From assembly GCA_002946415.1 (NCBI GenBank), contig NJPS01000067.1, positions 124,001 through 188,000 on the forward strand: a stretch of DNA of 64,000 nt, in the 5' to 3' direction. Under the pieces are notes generated by a model. That model was not told the DNA's origin. It was given only the letters and a program-made list of their open reading frames with translations, and did not search any database. The position numbers and the translations under genes were made by a program. This DNA comes from Rutstroemia sp. NJR-2017a BVV2. Taxonomy: Eukaryota; Ascomycota; Leotiomycetes; Helotiales; Rutstroemiaceae. Each line of letters starts with the position of its first letter. The first letter of the stretch is position 1. Positions 46,871 to 56,495 of this stretch are shown piece by piece.

Positions 46871-47573
46871 GGAGCAGTGAGGAGTGGAGTGGAAGTGACA
46901 ACGGAAATGGAAGTGAAATGGAAGGTTGGGATAAAGTGGCGGTTGGGAGTAATGGTGGTGAGAATGGAAAGACACAACATAGGAGGTTGGGGAGTGGTGA
47001 TGGGGATAGTGACGTTGATTTGGATATGTTAGTTGCGGTGTGGTTTTAATATGCGTTTCATTTCCTTCGTTATAAGTTCTTTAAATTTTTAAATTCACAA
47101 TATTGTATGCCCATTTCCTTCTGCTGCAGAGTTACAGGTACGAGTGGCGGTGTTGAGTGTGTCCAACCCGTCCTTAGAGAGTAGAAGACCACAGCAGCCC
47201 TAGCATGTATCTCTTGAGTCACTCCATTTCTCTCATCTATTTATGTGTTTTTTGTAAGATTATGAGGATGTACTTGCTAATGCTATTTAATAATTGATAG
47301 TACTATTCAAAACAACCAGTTCTAGGTTCACAGCACAGCAACAAACTTGACGTCGAAAACAACAGCAAAGGAACATAACTAATGAAACGCACTATTCTAA
47401 CAGAGACCTTACACAGGTATCAACACTTCTTAGATAACTGTTCGACACCATCCCGAACGCCATATCCAAACAAAAACGTAAAGAAATGAAGAGCAGAAAT
47501 CAAAACACCCCCAAGTAGTACTCATCTACTCTGAATAGCACTGGCCATCTATTCGAGTCAATTGCATCGAGAT
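46871..47573. other. Convergent 3' spacer with an open acidic frame at its start
   Basis: Positions 46867-47049 encode an acidic Ser/Gly/Asp-rich stretch (SSEEWSGSDNGNGSEMEG ... GDSDVDLDMLVAVWF) in a different frame from the preceding gene. It may be the real C-terminus after a missed splice or frameshift. Beyond 47050 the sequence is AT-rich, with nothing recognised. Confidence 0.45.
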
Positions 47574-49106
47574 TTATGTGTGTCGGCGTCTTGGTCTCAT
47601 TATTTTAATAATGCCGTCTGTTGTATAGCCGGAATCTGAGTCTTCACCGGGATCTTCTCTTCCCTTCCCTCTGATCTCTTCTCTGGGGTTCGATTTTGAC
47701 TTAGATTTACGTTGGCGATGCTCGACGGGATTCTCATACCGAGATCTTCTTGAACCGGAGCTGTCTGAAGTGGTGTCCGTATAGTCATCGCCGGAGTTGA
47801 GGCTTCTAGTATAATATCCACTGTCACTGTCTGAAGAATGGGCCAGTCGCCATTCAGAATGGCGACTGGGTACCTGTGGGATAGTCCGCCGTCGTGGGAC
47901 TCGTGGCCTAGCGTTTTCATATCCTATGTCCGAATCGTAGTCAGCATCAGGATATCGATGGCGAGTATCTTGGTGAACAGATCTCCGTGGCCCGGCGGCG
48001 TTTGAGTCAGCACGCGATTTTGATGTTCGGGATGAGCTAGGATCTTTGCCTCTCTGCTTTTTCGCGGTTGTGCGCAAGAGATCGGTTGGTGGTCCTATCG
48101 AAACTTCATCACTGTGTTGGTCGTTTAAGTGGTGGTTGCGTGGCTCCTCTGCTTGATGTGAACTCCTGCGCGAATGATGCGACGCTTCGGTACGTGAAGC
48201 AACTGGCGGAGGCATGCCATCATTGTCAGCCACATAACCATCTTCTGGTTCTTCGACCCCACGTTGAGTTTGCTCATGCGATTTTTTATGGTCTTGTAGT
48301 GAAGATAGTTGCTGACCCTGTGTCTGCGTGTGCGTCTGTCTCGGTGTCGGTGTCTGTGCGTGTGAATCATGCTGTTGAAAGTGAAGTTTCGGGTACTGCA
48401 CTGGGGGATATGAGCCTCCCGTTAGATAAGGCGGGTCCTCGTCCGTAACAGCCCGGCTCTCGTGTAGTTTCTCACGATATTCCTCGCAGCATGTACCATC
48501 TTCTTCAAAGCTCGCCGTATTTCTTCCAAGGGTATTCAATCCCTTGTTGAGTGCATTGCCAGCTTCCTCTCGAATCGATGGAAACCTGTCCCTGTATACA
48601 GTAAAATCTTCGAGCATGGAGTCTTCTGAATAGTAAAAGCGATCCTGAGATGCCCATCTCAAATAACCTTCCGATATCCAAGTTCCAACTAGTTCATTCA
48701 CCCAATTACGGCAGCGCGCACGAGCTCTGCGTTTCTTCGTTCTGAAGGTCCTTTTCATGCCACTAATGTTCAATTTTCTGACGACGCCTATCATCTCCTT
48801 GCTCACGCAGTGCGCGGGATTTGTTGAACTTTCCGACTCCCAGAAGTGACCATTCGATGACCAGTAGGCTACAAAGCCTTTTGGTATTAAGGTATAGCGG
48901 ACAGTAGTTCCGTTAAATTTCTCTGTGACTATTTGTCGTCTTGCACTCCCAGCCACGGATATCGACCCCTTGCCGTAAACTCCCTCTGCATTGGGCTCCG
49001 GACCGTTTTCGATGATTATGGAAACTTGGGTATAATTCGCCACTGTACTAGTCACTAACCATACTCGCCATAATGCTTTTTTGGACCGTTTTGAATAGGA
49101 AGCCAT
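47574..49106 (-). CDS. Unknown protein with SR/DSGY-rich tail, 510 aa
   Basis: Single exon starting at the first ATG (MASYSKRSKKALWRVWL). Residues 1-160 look folded (YTLIPKGFVAYWSSNGHFW, WVNELVGTWISEGYLRWA) with a basic patch TFRTKKRRARARCRNW. The remainder is disordered: His/Gln/Thr-rich (TPTPRQTHTQTQGQQ), then Arg/Ser/Asp-rich with repeated DSD-(S/I)GY motifs (DSDIGYE, DSDSGYYT, DSDSGYTTDG). No known domain was recognised. The gene diverges from the next plus-strand gene, whose product has the same kind of layout (basic folded N-terminus, SGY-rich tail), suggesting related functions or an old duplication. Both products are probably fungal-specific. Confidence 0.65.
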   Translation of the reverse strand: MASYSKRSKKALWRVWLVTSTVANYTQVSIIIENGPEPNAEGVYGKGSISVAGSARRQIVTEKFNGTTVRYTLIPKGFVAYWSSNGHFWESESSTNPAHCVSKEMIGVVRKLNISGMKRTFRTKKRRARARCRNWVNELVGTWISEGYLRWASQDRFYYSEDSMLEDFTVYRDRFPSIREEAGNALNKGLNTLGRNTASFEEDGTCCEEYREKLHESRAVTDEDPPYLTGGSYPPVQYPKLHFQQHDSHAQTPTPRQTHTQTQGQQLSSLQDHKKSHEQTQRGVEEPEDGYVADNDGMPPPVASRTEASHHSRRSSHQAEEPRNHHLNDQHSDEVSIGPPTDLLRTTAKKQRGKDPSSSRTSKSRADSNAAGPRRSVHQDTRHRYPDADYDSDIGYENARPRVPRRRTIPQVPSRHSEWRLAHSSDSDSGYYTRSLNSGDDYTDTTSDSSGSRRSRYENPVEHRQRKSKSKSNPREEIRGKGREDPGEDSDSGYTTDGIIKIMRPRRRHT

Positions 49107-50197
49107 AAGATGCAGACTATAAGAGCTACCAGTTGTCAATTGTCTCCTAGTAAAATTAGCATAGGTTCTTCCAAATAGAAACCGGAGTCAACATGCCTTA
49201 GAGCTTCCCGGAGCTTTCGTAGTAAGACGATCGACGGTAGGGTTACTTCAACAAACAACTTGCACTTTCTTTCACTGGGCAGAACACCAGGCCGTAATTC
49301 AAGAGGCAGGAACACGAAGATATTGGGATCTCATACGCTCGAAGTGAAAGGTTACGTTGGTGGTGCTCATGGGCTCATAGTCTCCTAACCGTCGCCCACA
49401 GATAAGGCTAACCTAACATAAATCCGGTGTGGTGTTCCCAGCGGCCGGATCCTTTCTCACCTTTCAGCACCAACAAATCTCCAAAGCGTACAGTGTACGA
49501 GTGGATATGACCGGTAGTTACGTTCTACCTTGGGTCGCTTCTATTTTTTTGATAAGACTTTTAGCCATTTGGAACACGCCGCGAAATAAATTCTGGTTGA
49601 TAGACATGGGCACTTGAGCAGGTGGTTAACCTTATGGCGGCGCAAGGGGGCTTAGGGCCGCGGTCTGCGCCTACCCCGCCTGTTTCATGATGCTGACGCA
49701 CCCTTAGGGTTACTGTAACCTGAAGGTTAACCTTTTGGCGACCAACCGCAGGCGGCAGCGCGAATCGCTTCTATGTCATAGAGGATGCGCCGACCTCTTG
49801 GGAAGATGTGGGCGGTGCATATCAGCCGTGGGCCGAGCTGCCAACAACTCTACGCCTCCATAGTGCGGAGCAGGATGATGGTCTCTTCTCCAGTATTGCC
49901 ACGCACATGAGGTGCTGGACGCCTACCGATCACGTATACCTATTATTTATCTAGTCGTTTTCTGGCAGGCAAAGGTGTGGCTACCGTGCGATAATCTACA
50001 CTCCTCGATGACCATTCCCAAATACCCCATCGTCATTTAGTGATCACCGATTAGAGTCCGTTTCTGCCGCCAAAGACGCATTCAATTTCATTCAAGTAAG
50101 TAGCACGTCTAATTTCCCGGCATCAGGGCTGTAAGAAAAAAGTAGCAATCGGATTCTGATGCATTTCTAGAACTTTTCGACACAGGACTAAGGAGAG
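49107..50197. promoter_or_regulatory. Divergent 1.1-kb promoter region with GGTTAACC repeats
   Basis: This lies between the two divergent unknown genes. The palindrome ggttaacc occurs twice, each followed by tt and tggcg (about 49624-49640 and 49724-49742), and a nearby inverted pair gggttactgtaaccc-like (ttagggttactgtaacctga) lies at 49705-49725. GC content is raised at 49640-49800. These look like candidate protein-binding sites, but no factor is assigned. Confidence 0.4.
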
Positions 50198-51193
50198 ATG
50201 CCTCAGCACCGACGCTTGTATCCTATCTATGCCGGGATCCGCTCAGTTATTCCGGGAAAACTTGAGGAATACGTTACGCTTGATCGAGGAGTGGACAGAA
50301 AAAGCGAATATGGACTCCCAAAAGCCCTAGAATGGAAATTTGACACCTTCGACCTCGAACAGCGGGCTAACAACCCGCGGATATACGAAAACTACTCCCA
50401 GTATATATGTGTGGGAGCGACTAATGACAAGAGGAGCTTCAAAAAGACTATGAGAAAAATCTTCGGAGAGTTGAGAGGAACCAGAGAAATGAAGTTCCAA
50501 CACGGCGGGGAGAGGCGATACACATCTGGGCACAAAGATCGCAGAAAGACCATCATTCCACATCTTCAATTCTTGACTTACACAATGGCTCGAATGCTGC
50601 AGAAGCCCTACTTCTTTCCCGCGAGAAATTTGGAACAATTTCAAGCTGGGTATAGCTACGGACACCTTGGCAGGAGACGGCGGCGCATCACTCCAATTCC
50701 TCCATTCTACCAAGGCGCCATTACGCATGCAAGACGAGAGCGAGGTTCGAAAGCACACTCCTCTACAAGCACAAGGAATAGATTCGGTAGGAGAAGAGAA
50801 TTGACATGGCATTCGTGGGATCCTCGTACGGACCAGGTGATACGGGACGATAACCATCTCCATACGCAGTATGCTCTGAATCGATCTAGCCCTTATGGCC
50901 ACTCTAGTAGCAATTATTCCCCGCACCACGAAAGGCGAGATTATCAAGACTACGATACCAGGAGTAATAGTAGTCGTGATTCCGGTTACGCTAGCAGATC
51001 TTACCATTCAGACGCAAGTGATTATTACGATGGCGGCCGAACGAGAGGGCACCACAAGTATAGGGATGGCGCATATTCCGGTTCACGCTCCGGTGTTTCT
51101 GATTACGACGATGATGAATATTCTGGATACGATATGGACGATTACCGGTCTACAACTTCCAGTGGTACTTCACGCGGCGCCGGATATTTATGA
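50198..51193 (+). CDS. Unknown protein with DSGY/SGY-rich tail, 331 aa to a TGA, frame open 58 codons beyond
   Basis: Single exon; good ATG context (ggagagATGC). The N-terminal 150 residues look folded (YPIYAGIRSVIPGKLEEYVTL, LPKALEWKFDTFDLEQR, RIYENYSQYICVGATNDKRS). A basic stretch (HLGRRRRRITP) follows, then a Tyr/Ser/Asp/Arg-rich tail (DSGYASRSYHSDASDYYDGG, EYSGYDMDDYRS). The stop at 51191-51193 (TGA, next base C) is followed in the same frame by 58 open codons to a second TGA at 51368-51370. The extension (RQEEIDSLLESGHILSQEA) is protein-like. Possibilities are read-through, a recent nonsense change or base error, or an unrecognised intron. The layout resembles the divergent neighbour's product. 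Confidence 0.65.
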   Translation: MPQHRRLYPIYAGIRSVIPGKLEEYVTLDRGVDRKSEYGLPKALEWKFDTFDLEQRANNPRIYENYSQYICVGATNDKRSFKKTMRKIFGELRGTREMKFQHGGERRYTSGHKDRRKTIIPHLQFLTYTMARMLQKPYFFPARNLEQFQAGYSYGHLGRRRRRITPIPPFYQGAITHARRERGSKAHSSTSTRNRFGRRRELTWHSWDPRTDQVIRDDNHLHTQYALNRSSPYGHSSSNYSPHHERRDYQDYDTRSNSSRDSGYASRSYHSDASDYYDGGRTRGHHKYRDGAYSGSRSGVSDYDDDEYSGYDMDDYRSTTSSGTSRGAGYL

Positions 51194-51370
51194 CCACATG
51201 TCCCTACTCAACGTCAGGAGGAGATTGATAGTTTGTTGGAAAGTGGGCACATTCTTTCACAGGAAGCCCACAACATACCAAATACCTGTTGCGATCAGTA
51301 CGGCAAGCCCCTTTCGCGTTATATGGTCGAGCAACGGCATAAAAGCATAGCTAAATCTAGCAAAAGCTGA
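51194..51370 (+). other. In-frame extension after the TGA of the SGY-rich gene
   Basis: Fifty-eight sense codons plus a stop follow directly in the frame of the preceding gene, with a balanced, helix-like composition (QEEIDSLLESGHILSQEAH ... CCDQYGKPLSRYMVEQRHKS). Fungal read-through is favoured by TGA followed by CTA; here it is TGA CCA, so the context is leaky at best. No GT...AG pair that removes the TGA in phase was found. Confidence 0.4.
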
Positions 51371-52399
51371 TACTAAGTTTGTGTTTTGGCGATGGCATTT
51401 CATTTTGCGTCTATCTAACTGGACTCTGGAGTACTTATTCTGGGTTTCTTTACTTCACTCTGGGTCACAACACCCACCTTTCATTTTTCAGCATTTTCGT
51501 TCGTGACTTTCGCATTCAGGTTCAGTTCTGGGTATCTTAAAGCTGTCGGGAATTCAGAATTATGCATCTCTTTATGTATTTTAGCTGTTTCTACCTAATG
51601 TGTCCCATCTAGTTCCGTAGTTGTATAATTATCAATTTATCTGCGAATCTGCTCAACAACCTACCTCACAGCATTTCCGCCTCTGCATGTCTGTAAACTT
51701 GAACAGTGTGCTCCTTGCGACTTCTGGTACTACTCATCACGCGAAATGGTCAACCTGTACACATAGCAGTGTCTAAAAGCAGCACTAAGCCACGGCCAAA
51801 AGATGAAGGTGAGGAGTTCATCCACGGCTCCACGAGAGGACAGAACTCATCTCCTACGTGAAATAAAACTTTCGATGTCTGCATCGCCACCGCATCAACC
51901 AGCATATGTTATCATATGGGCATACATGCTGAGCTTCCTTTCGACCATTCCTTCGGCCCGTGTTTTCTTTGCACGTCTTCAAGTTATTCCTTGTGGTCTC
52001 GCTACCGGCCTCCCTCTCCACATCACGACCTCATGTGAAACCTCAGAGATAAATTTACATGCCTGCCTGCTTTACGGCGGCTTCAACCTCATGGAAGAAA
52101 GCTTACTATATTTTAAATAGATTGGAATCTTTCGGTCTTGGTTTTGGCGAAAATAAAGGGGTCGCAGGCCAACACCATAGCGTTGTCTCAAAAATGGGCA
52201 TTCAAAAAATTAACTGCAGAACTTTTCAGCTGTAAGGTAAGTTGCATATGAAGTCTAGATTCGCAATGTCTTCCGTCTCAAAATGTGATATTTAAGAGCC
52301 ATAACTCGCGAGTCCTGTGGCTGTGTGCGCGGAGCATTGTGTTGCTCGGGTGCCACACGGCTCAAGCACTTCCGGTCTGTTCCGAGAAAGCACTTAGTG
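51371..52399. other. Spacer of 1 kb
   Basis: No gene is supported. The plus frame at 51803-52120 (105 codons) lacks motifs. The right end contains a partial unit related to the foldback repeats that follow. Confidence 0.4.
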
Positions 52400-52740
52400 T
52401 GACTATCCAGGTCCTTATAAACATACAGCAGAAGCACCACAGAGGTATTCGAGAGCTATGTTGCATGCCTCAGAGTACCTGGATAGTCAGGACCCAAGAG
52501 CTAAGACTTAGATGGGTCTAGCAATTTCGCTGCGCTCCGACAGAGCTCTGAGAAGTTAGCCTGACTATCCAGGTCCTCAAAGACATGCAACAGAACCATC
52601 ACAGAGGTATTCGAGAGGTTTGTTGCATACCTCAGAGAACCTGGATAGTTAGGATCCAAAAGGCTTCGGTGGGTCTGGCATTTTCGGTTCCCTCCCATGG
52701 AGCATTTAGTGCAACTACCTTGGTCCTCATAAATATACCT
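52400..52740. repeat. Tandem foldback elements: two 90-bp hairpins and a partial third copy
   Basis: Hairpin 1 (52400-52489) has perfect 13-bp arms tgactatccaggt and acctggatagtca. Hairpin 2 (52562-52651) has the same left arm and a right arm with one change (acctggatagtta) that keeps a G-U pair. In both, the arms extend inward imperfectly (for example agacatgcaacag against tgttgcatacct) around the shared loop sequence tcacagaggtattcgagag or its close variant. Hairpin starts are 162 bp apart, and a third, partial left half (aactaccttggtcctcataa) lies 150 bp further on. They look like tandem copies of a small foldback or MITE-like element. Confidence 0.85.
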
Positions 52741-54544
52741 GCTCAACCTTTGATCCTGACAGCTGCTCACACATCAGAGGTTCTTACTTGCAGCCAAAGG
52801 ACAGCGCAGCCACTCCTCTGGCTTTGTTAGCCGTCATTCCTCCACCTTCAAGCCTCCTAAATCCTTTGTTTCCCCATTTCCGTTTCAGTTCCTGAGCTTG
52901 CATTCTCTTTTTGTAAATTTCGCATTTGTGCGCTGCGATATTGACGGCTGGTATATTTATTCTTCAAGTCTGCACTCCGTAGTCCCCAGGATTGCCTTCC
53001 GATTCCTCTTCGACAGTCCGAGATCCGCTTCCTGACTGTAAACATCTACTATTTCTTTCAAATTTACAAGCCAATGCCTCCTTTGATGATAGATATCTAG
53101 ATATATTAAGCCAAAACTACTCTGCGAAGTGCATTAAATCCCTTTGTTCTTTGAAAAGCTGAGATCTGTGCGCAAGGAAAGACTTATTATTATTGTCAAA
53201 ATCCGTGCCAGGTGTATACAGCCCATGCGGTGCTCTTCAAGTACAACACTTCCCCGTTGTGCGGTATGTCTGTAGTCTACTCCTTCCTGCTCTTGCTTTT
53301 GAGCTTCCTAATCCGGTAATCTCGCCCTTTCTAGCCTTGTTAAATTCTGCAAACACACAGCCATATCATAGTGCCGAGATCTCTCGTAAACTTCAACTAC
53401 TCCATAGTGCCTCAGTCACTATCTTGCAGTGCTGACATACTCGGTTCTCTCCTTCCCTTCCCTTGTAATCGTAGCTTGGAAGTTGGAATCGTAGTTGTCG
53501 AAATGCCCTCCCCTTATTAGATTCTACACTTTGCCCCTGATTCGTTGAATTTCGTTCGTTCTTTCGCTCGCTCGCGCGTGTGCTCGTGTGCTCGTTCGAT
53601 CACTCGTTGGCTCGTTCGATCGTTCGTTGTTTGTCTTTCCTTCGTCTATGCAACCTCTTTTCCCAGAGCCACAAGGAACTTGAAGGAAGTAATGTAGTAC
53701 TGGCTGTGGTGAAACTATTGGCTCTGGGCTATTGCTGTCGGCTAATCGAAGAGGTATCAAGTTGTTTGCTCGATCGCTCGTTCGTCGTTCGTCCGTCTGT
53801 TCCAGCTTTTTTTCCACTGGCAGAGCTAGAAAGTATTAGTTCAGTACTGGCTCTGGGACTATTCTCGTCAACTATTCGATCAGTTATTAGGTCGATATGT
53901 TAGAGACTTACAGTGATTATTATGTCCCATTGTGTGCGTGCTATTGCAGAATAGCACACTTCCACATCGTGTCAAAACTATACTGTCTCCCGGATAGACC
54001 TACTACATTCACTGCTCTCAAATTATCCCCAACTTGAAGAAAACTCTTCAAATGTGAACCTCGCCTCTTTCCCGCTAGTAATTCTTTTCAAGTTCTTGAA
54101 GTTCCCAGGTTTAATTTCAATTATTTCATACTCTGATTGCTCGCTCGACCAGTTGACAACATCTACTTCCATCGCTTCTACTTCGTCTACTTCATCTAAG
54201 CAGCTGGATAGTAACTAGCATCTAGCTCTTCTGCCGCTATTTCGAGTATCACATCGACATTTAACCCCCTGTACATTGCGTCAACGACCTCCTTCTCTTC
54301 TTCATCTTCCGTCCGCGTTGCGCGGTGCACCTCCATCTTGCACAAGCTCTTCTACCCCTGCTAACACCCAAGGCGTAATCAGCATTTAAGGAAACTCTTA
54401 AGCCTCAGAATCTACCCCTGTTGAAACCCTCGCAGAGCCCGAAGTCGTCGAGGCAGACCTTACTCCATCAAAGGACGAATTGACGGAAACAAACCTCGAG
54501 CAAGTTCCCGACGAATCTGTTTTCGTTCCCATTATTGTCTCAAG
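52741..54544. other. Gene-poor 1.8-kb region with low-complexity TCG runs and a coding-like frame at its end
   Basis: Positions 53550-53640 and 53760-53810 are runs of cgttcg/ctcgtt-type simple sequence. A pyrimidine-rich stretch follows at 54130-54340. From 54402 to 54590 one plus frame is open and acidic (VETLAEPEVVEADLTPSKDE), ending inside the next gene in another frame. It may be an unplaced upstream exon, but no splice link was found. Confidence 0.4.
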
Positions 54545-55590
54545 ATGGCCGAAACCGCAACCCACAGCACACCCCAGGTCCCAAGGGCCATAACATCATG
54601 TAGACGTGATGGGGGACGACCTCGGTATTTTGTAATCGACTACTGCTGCAGTCACTGCCCTAAAGATGACTACGGTGCGGTATTATTGGTTTATACAAGG
54701 CAACAAAGGATGGGAATAGCTGCAGACGTCGCCCCTATCACTTACCATCGGTACTTCCGCGACTATCGGTGGCAAGTCTATGCCTGCTGCGCCGAGGACA
54801 TGCCTCCTCAACTTTCGGTTGTTGGCATCCCGGCATTTTGGTGCCACCATGACGTTAGTTCTTCTCTTTCATTCTTCTTTCCATCAATTTCCCCTGTTAG
54901 TCCTCTTTCAGCGAAGACAAAAGAAAACGAACAAAGAAGTTAGAACTAATCCCTTCTCGATCTACTACTCAGATGCCGGACGCACCGGAAATACAAAGAA
55001 TGTTCTGGGATTGGCGGTATCACCTATACTATTCGCAGCCCGCGAATTCTGCGCAACTCCCCCAGCCGCCCACCTTGCCTACGCAGCCTACGCAGCCACC
55101 TGCCTTTCCTCTGCAACTTCCTGCCTTTCCTCAGCAGCCTTCGTTCCTCCCGCAGCAGCCCCAGTTTCTTCCTCTTCCTATTCCGCGACCCCCTGTTCTT
55201 CTCCCGCCGACCGCCGCCACTCATCCGCACACAGTGCTGCGGTTGGGAGCTCCCTCCTCGCCCGCGGTTAGCACTAAGCCGGAGTACCAGCCAAGGACAA
55301 AACTGGGCAAAGCCTTGGCAGCAGCCAATAGGCTTGCTGCTGAGAACGCCCTCGCGCTGCAGGAGAATTCGCGTGGTAGCAATCCGAACTGGGCTCGAGG
55401 ACAGCGCAATCGGCGCGGGAACATGGGGGCGAGGCATAGGGGGGGGTTTGGGAACCCAGCCAGTTACAACACTGGTTATAACAGGACTGGTTTCGGCAAT
55501 GGGGCTGCTAATAACAGCCAGCAGACTGGACCCTTCATGGGCAGCAATACTGGGGAACCAAGAAGTACGAACACATATCCGACGCAATGA
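54545..55590 (+). CDS. Pro/Gln-rich unknown protein, 308 aa, two exons
   Basis: Exon 1 is 54545-54853 and exon 2 is 54973-55590. The intron (GTTAGT...CAG, 119 nt) is phase 0 and joins FWCHHD to MPDAPEIQRMFWDWRY. Exon 1 encodes an apparently folded part with cysteines (VIDYCCSHCPKDDYGAVLLV, YACCAEDMPPQ). Exon 2 begins with an aromatic segment, then a Pro/Gln-rich linker (LPQPPTLPTQPTQPPAFP), an Ala-rich helix (LGKALAAANRLAAENALAL) and an Arg/Gly/Asn tail with RGG-like pieces (RNRRGNMGARHRGGFGNP) ending in TNTYPTQ. RGG and low-complexity segments hint at RNA binding or condensate formation. No family is recognised. The start may lie further upstream. Confidence 0.55.
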
Positions 55591-55958
55591 CTGTGATGCC
55601 CAGCGTTCGGGACCTGGAAGGCGCCTAGCATCAGTTTTTGGGAGATAAATATCGAGTAGGGGAGATGCCGAGAGGCATAAGAACATTCAGGATCGTTTAT
55701 AAGTGGTCGTAATGCCATAAATTGTAGTAGCTAGGCTACATTGGGGGGGTTTATATTGAGTGGGACTTGAATCTAGGTATGAGAGCGAGAGACTCGGCTT
55801 TTATGTTGTATTGTTGTATGTTTTTATATTCTCTCTATTCCTCGCTGTATCGGGGATGATTACATTCGTGGGCCAGAAGGGCAGACACATCAAATTTCCT
55901 TATGATTTTATTTCCTTTGGTTAATCAGCATAGACAGTACTAATTTCGAAATTTAAGT
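55591..55958. other. 3' region of the Pro/Gln-rich gene
   Basis: This is an AT-rich stretch with a G7 run (ttgggggggttta near 55741). It ends where the 18-bp array begins. No gene is called. Confidence 0.5.
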
Positions 55959-56495
55959 TGGCTCATGAATTGACGCTGGCTCACCACATCACACTGGGTG
56001 GTTTATTGACGCTGGCTCATAAATCAACGCTGGCTCATAAATCAACGCTGGCTCATAAATCAACGTTGGCTCACGAACTGATACTGGGTTGTTCACTGAC
56101 ACTGGCTCATGAATTGATACTGGCTCACGAACTGATACTGGGTTGTTCATTGACACTGGCTCATGAATTGATACTGGCTCATTCACTGAAGCTGTCTCAT
56201 GACTTGATGCTGGCATATGAACTGACCCTGGCTTATGAACTCATACTGGGTTGTTCACTGATACTGGCTTATATTGACGCTGGCTTATTCATTGACGCTG
56301 GCTTATTCATTGACGCTGGCGTATGAACTGACACTGGCTCATGAACCGATACTGGCTTATGAACTGATGCTGGCTTATTTACTAATACTAGCTTATGTAC
56401 TGACGTTGGCTCACGAACCACACCGGGTTATAGACTTATAACGGGTTATGAACTGACACTAGCTTATGAACTGATACTGGCTTATGAATTGACGC
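55959..56495. repeat. Imperfect 18-bp tandem array, 30 units
   Basis: The consensus unit is tggctcatgaactgatac (variants cttatgaa, gttgttcactg). There are 28 units of 18 bp, one of 16 bp (56265-56280 region) and one of 17 bp near the end, totalling 537 bp. Units 7-9 and 10-12 repeat as a 54-bp higher-order block. Since 18 is a multiple of three, single frames stay open: plus reads TLAHEL/ILGCSL and minus reads EPVSIH/NPVSVR. The 2-bp deletion shifts the frame two thirds of the way through. No start, splice site or flanking coding sequence supports a gene, so it is called a satellite. Confidence 0.9.

Noticed and set aside
46435..46980. 181-codon minus-strand Pro/Ser-rich frame
   Set aside because: It is the complement of the G-rich C-terminal exon of the lipase-like gene; low complexity and no motif.
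53524..53817. Minus-strand frame rich in RTSERTNE-type repeats
   Set aside because: It results from simple cgttcg/ctcgtt sequence runs, not from a gene.
55024..55686. 220-codon minus-strand frame opposite the Pro/Gln-rich gene
   Set aside because: It is the antisense shadow of the spliced plus-strand gene, with Arg/Leu-rich content expected from reversed Pro/Gln codons.
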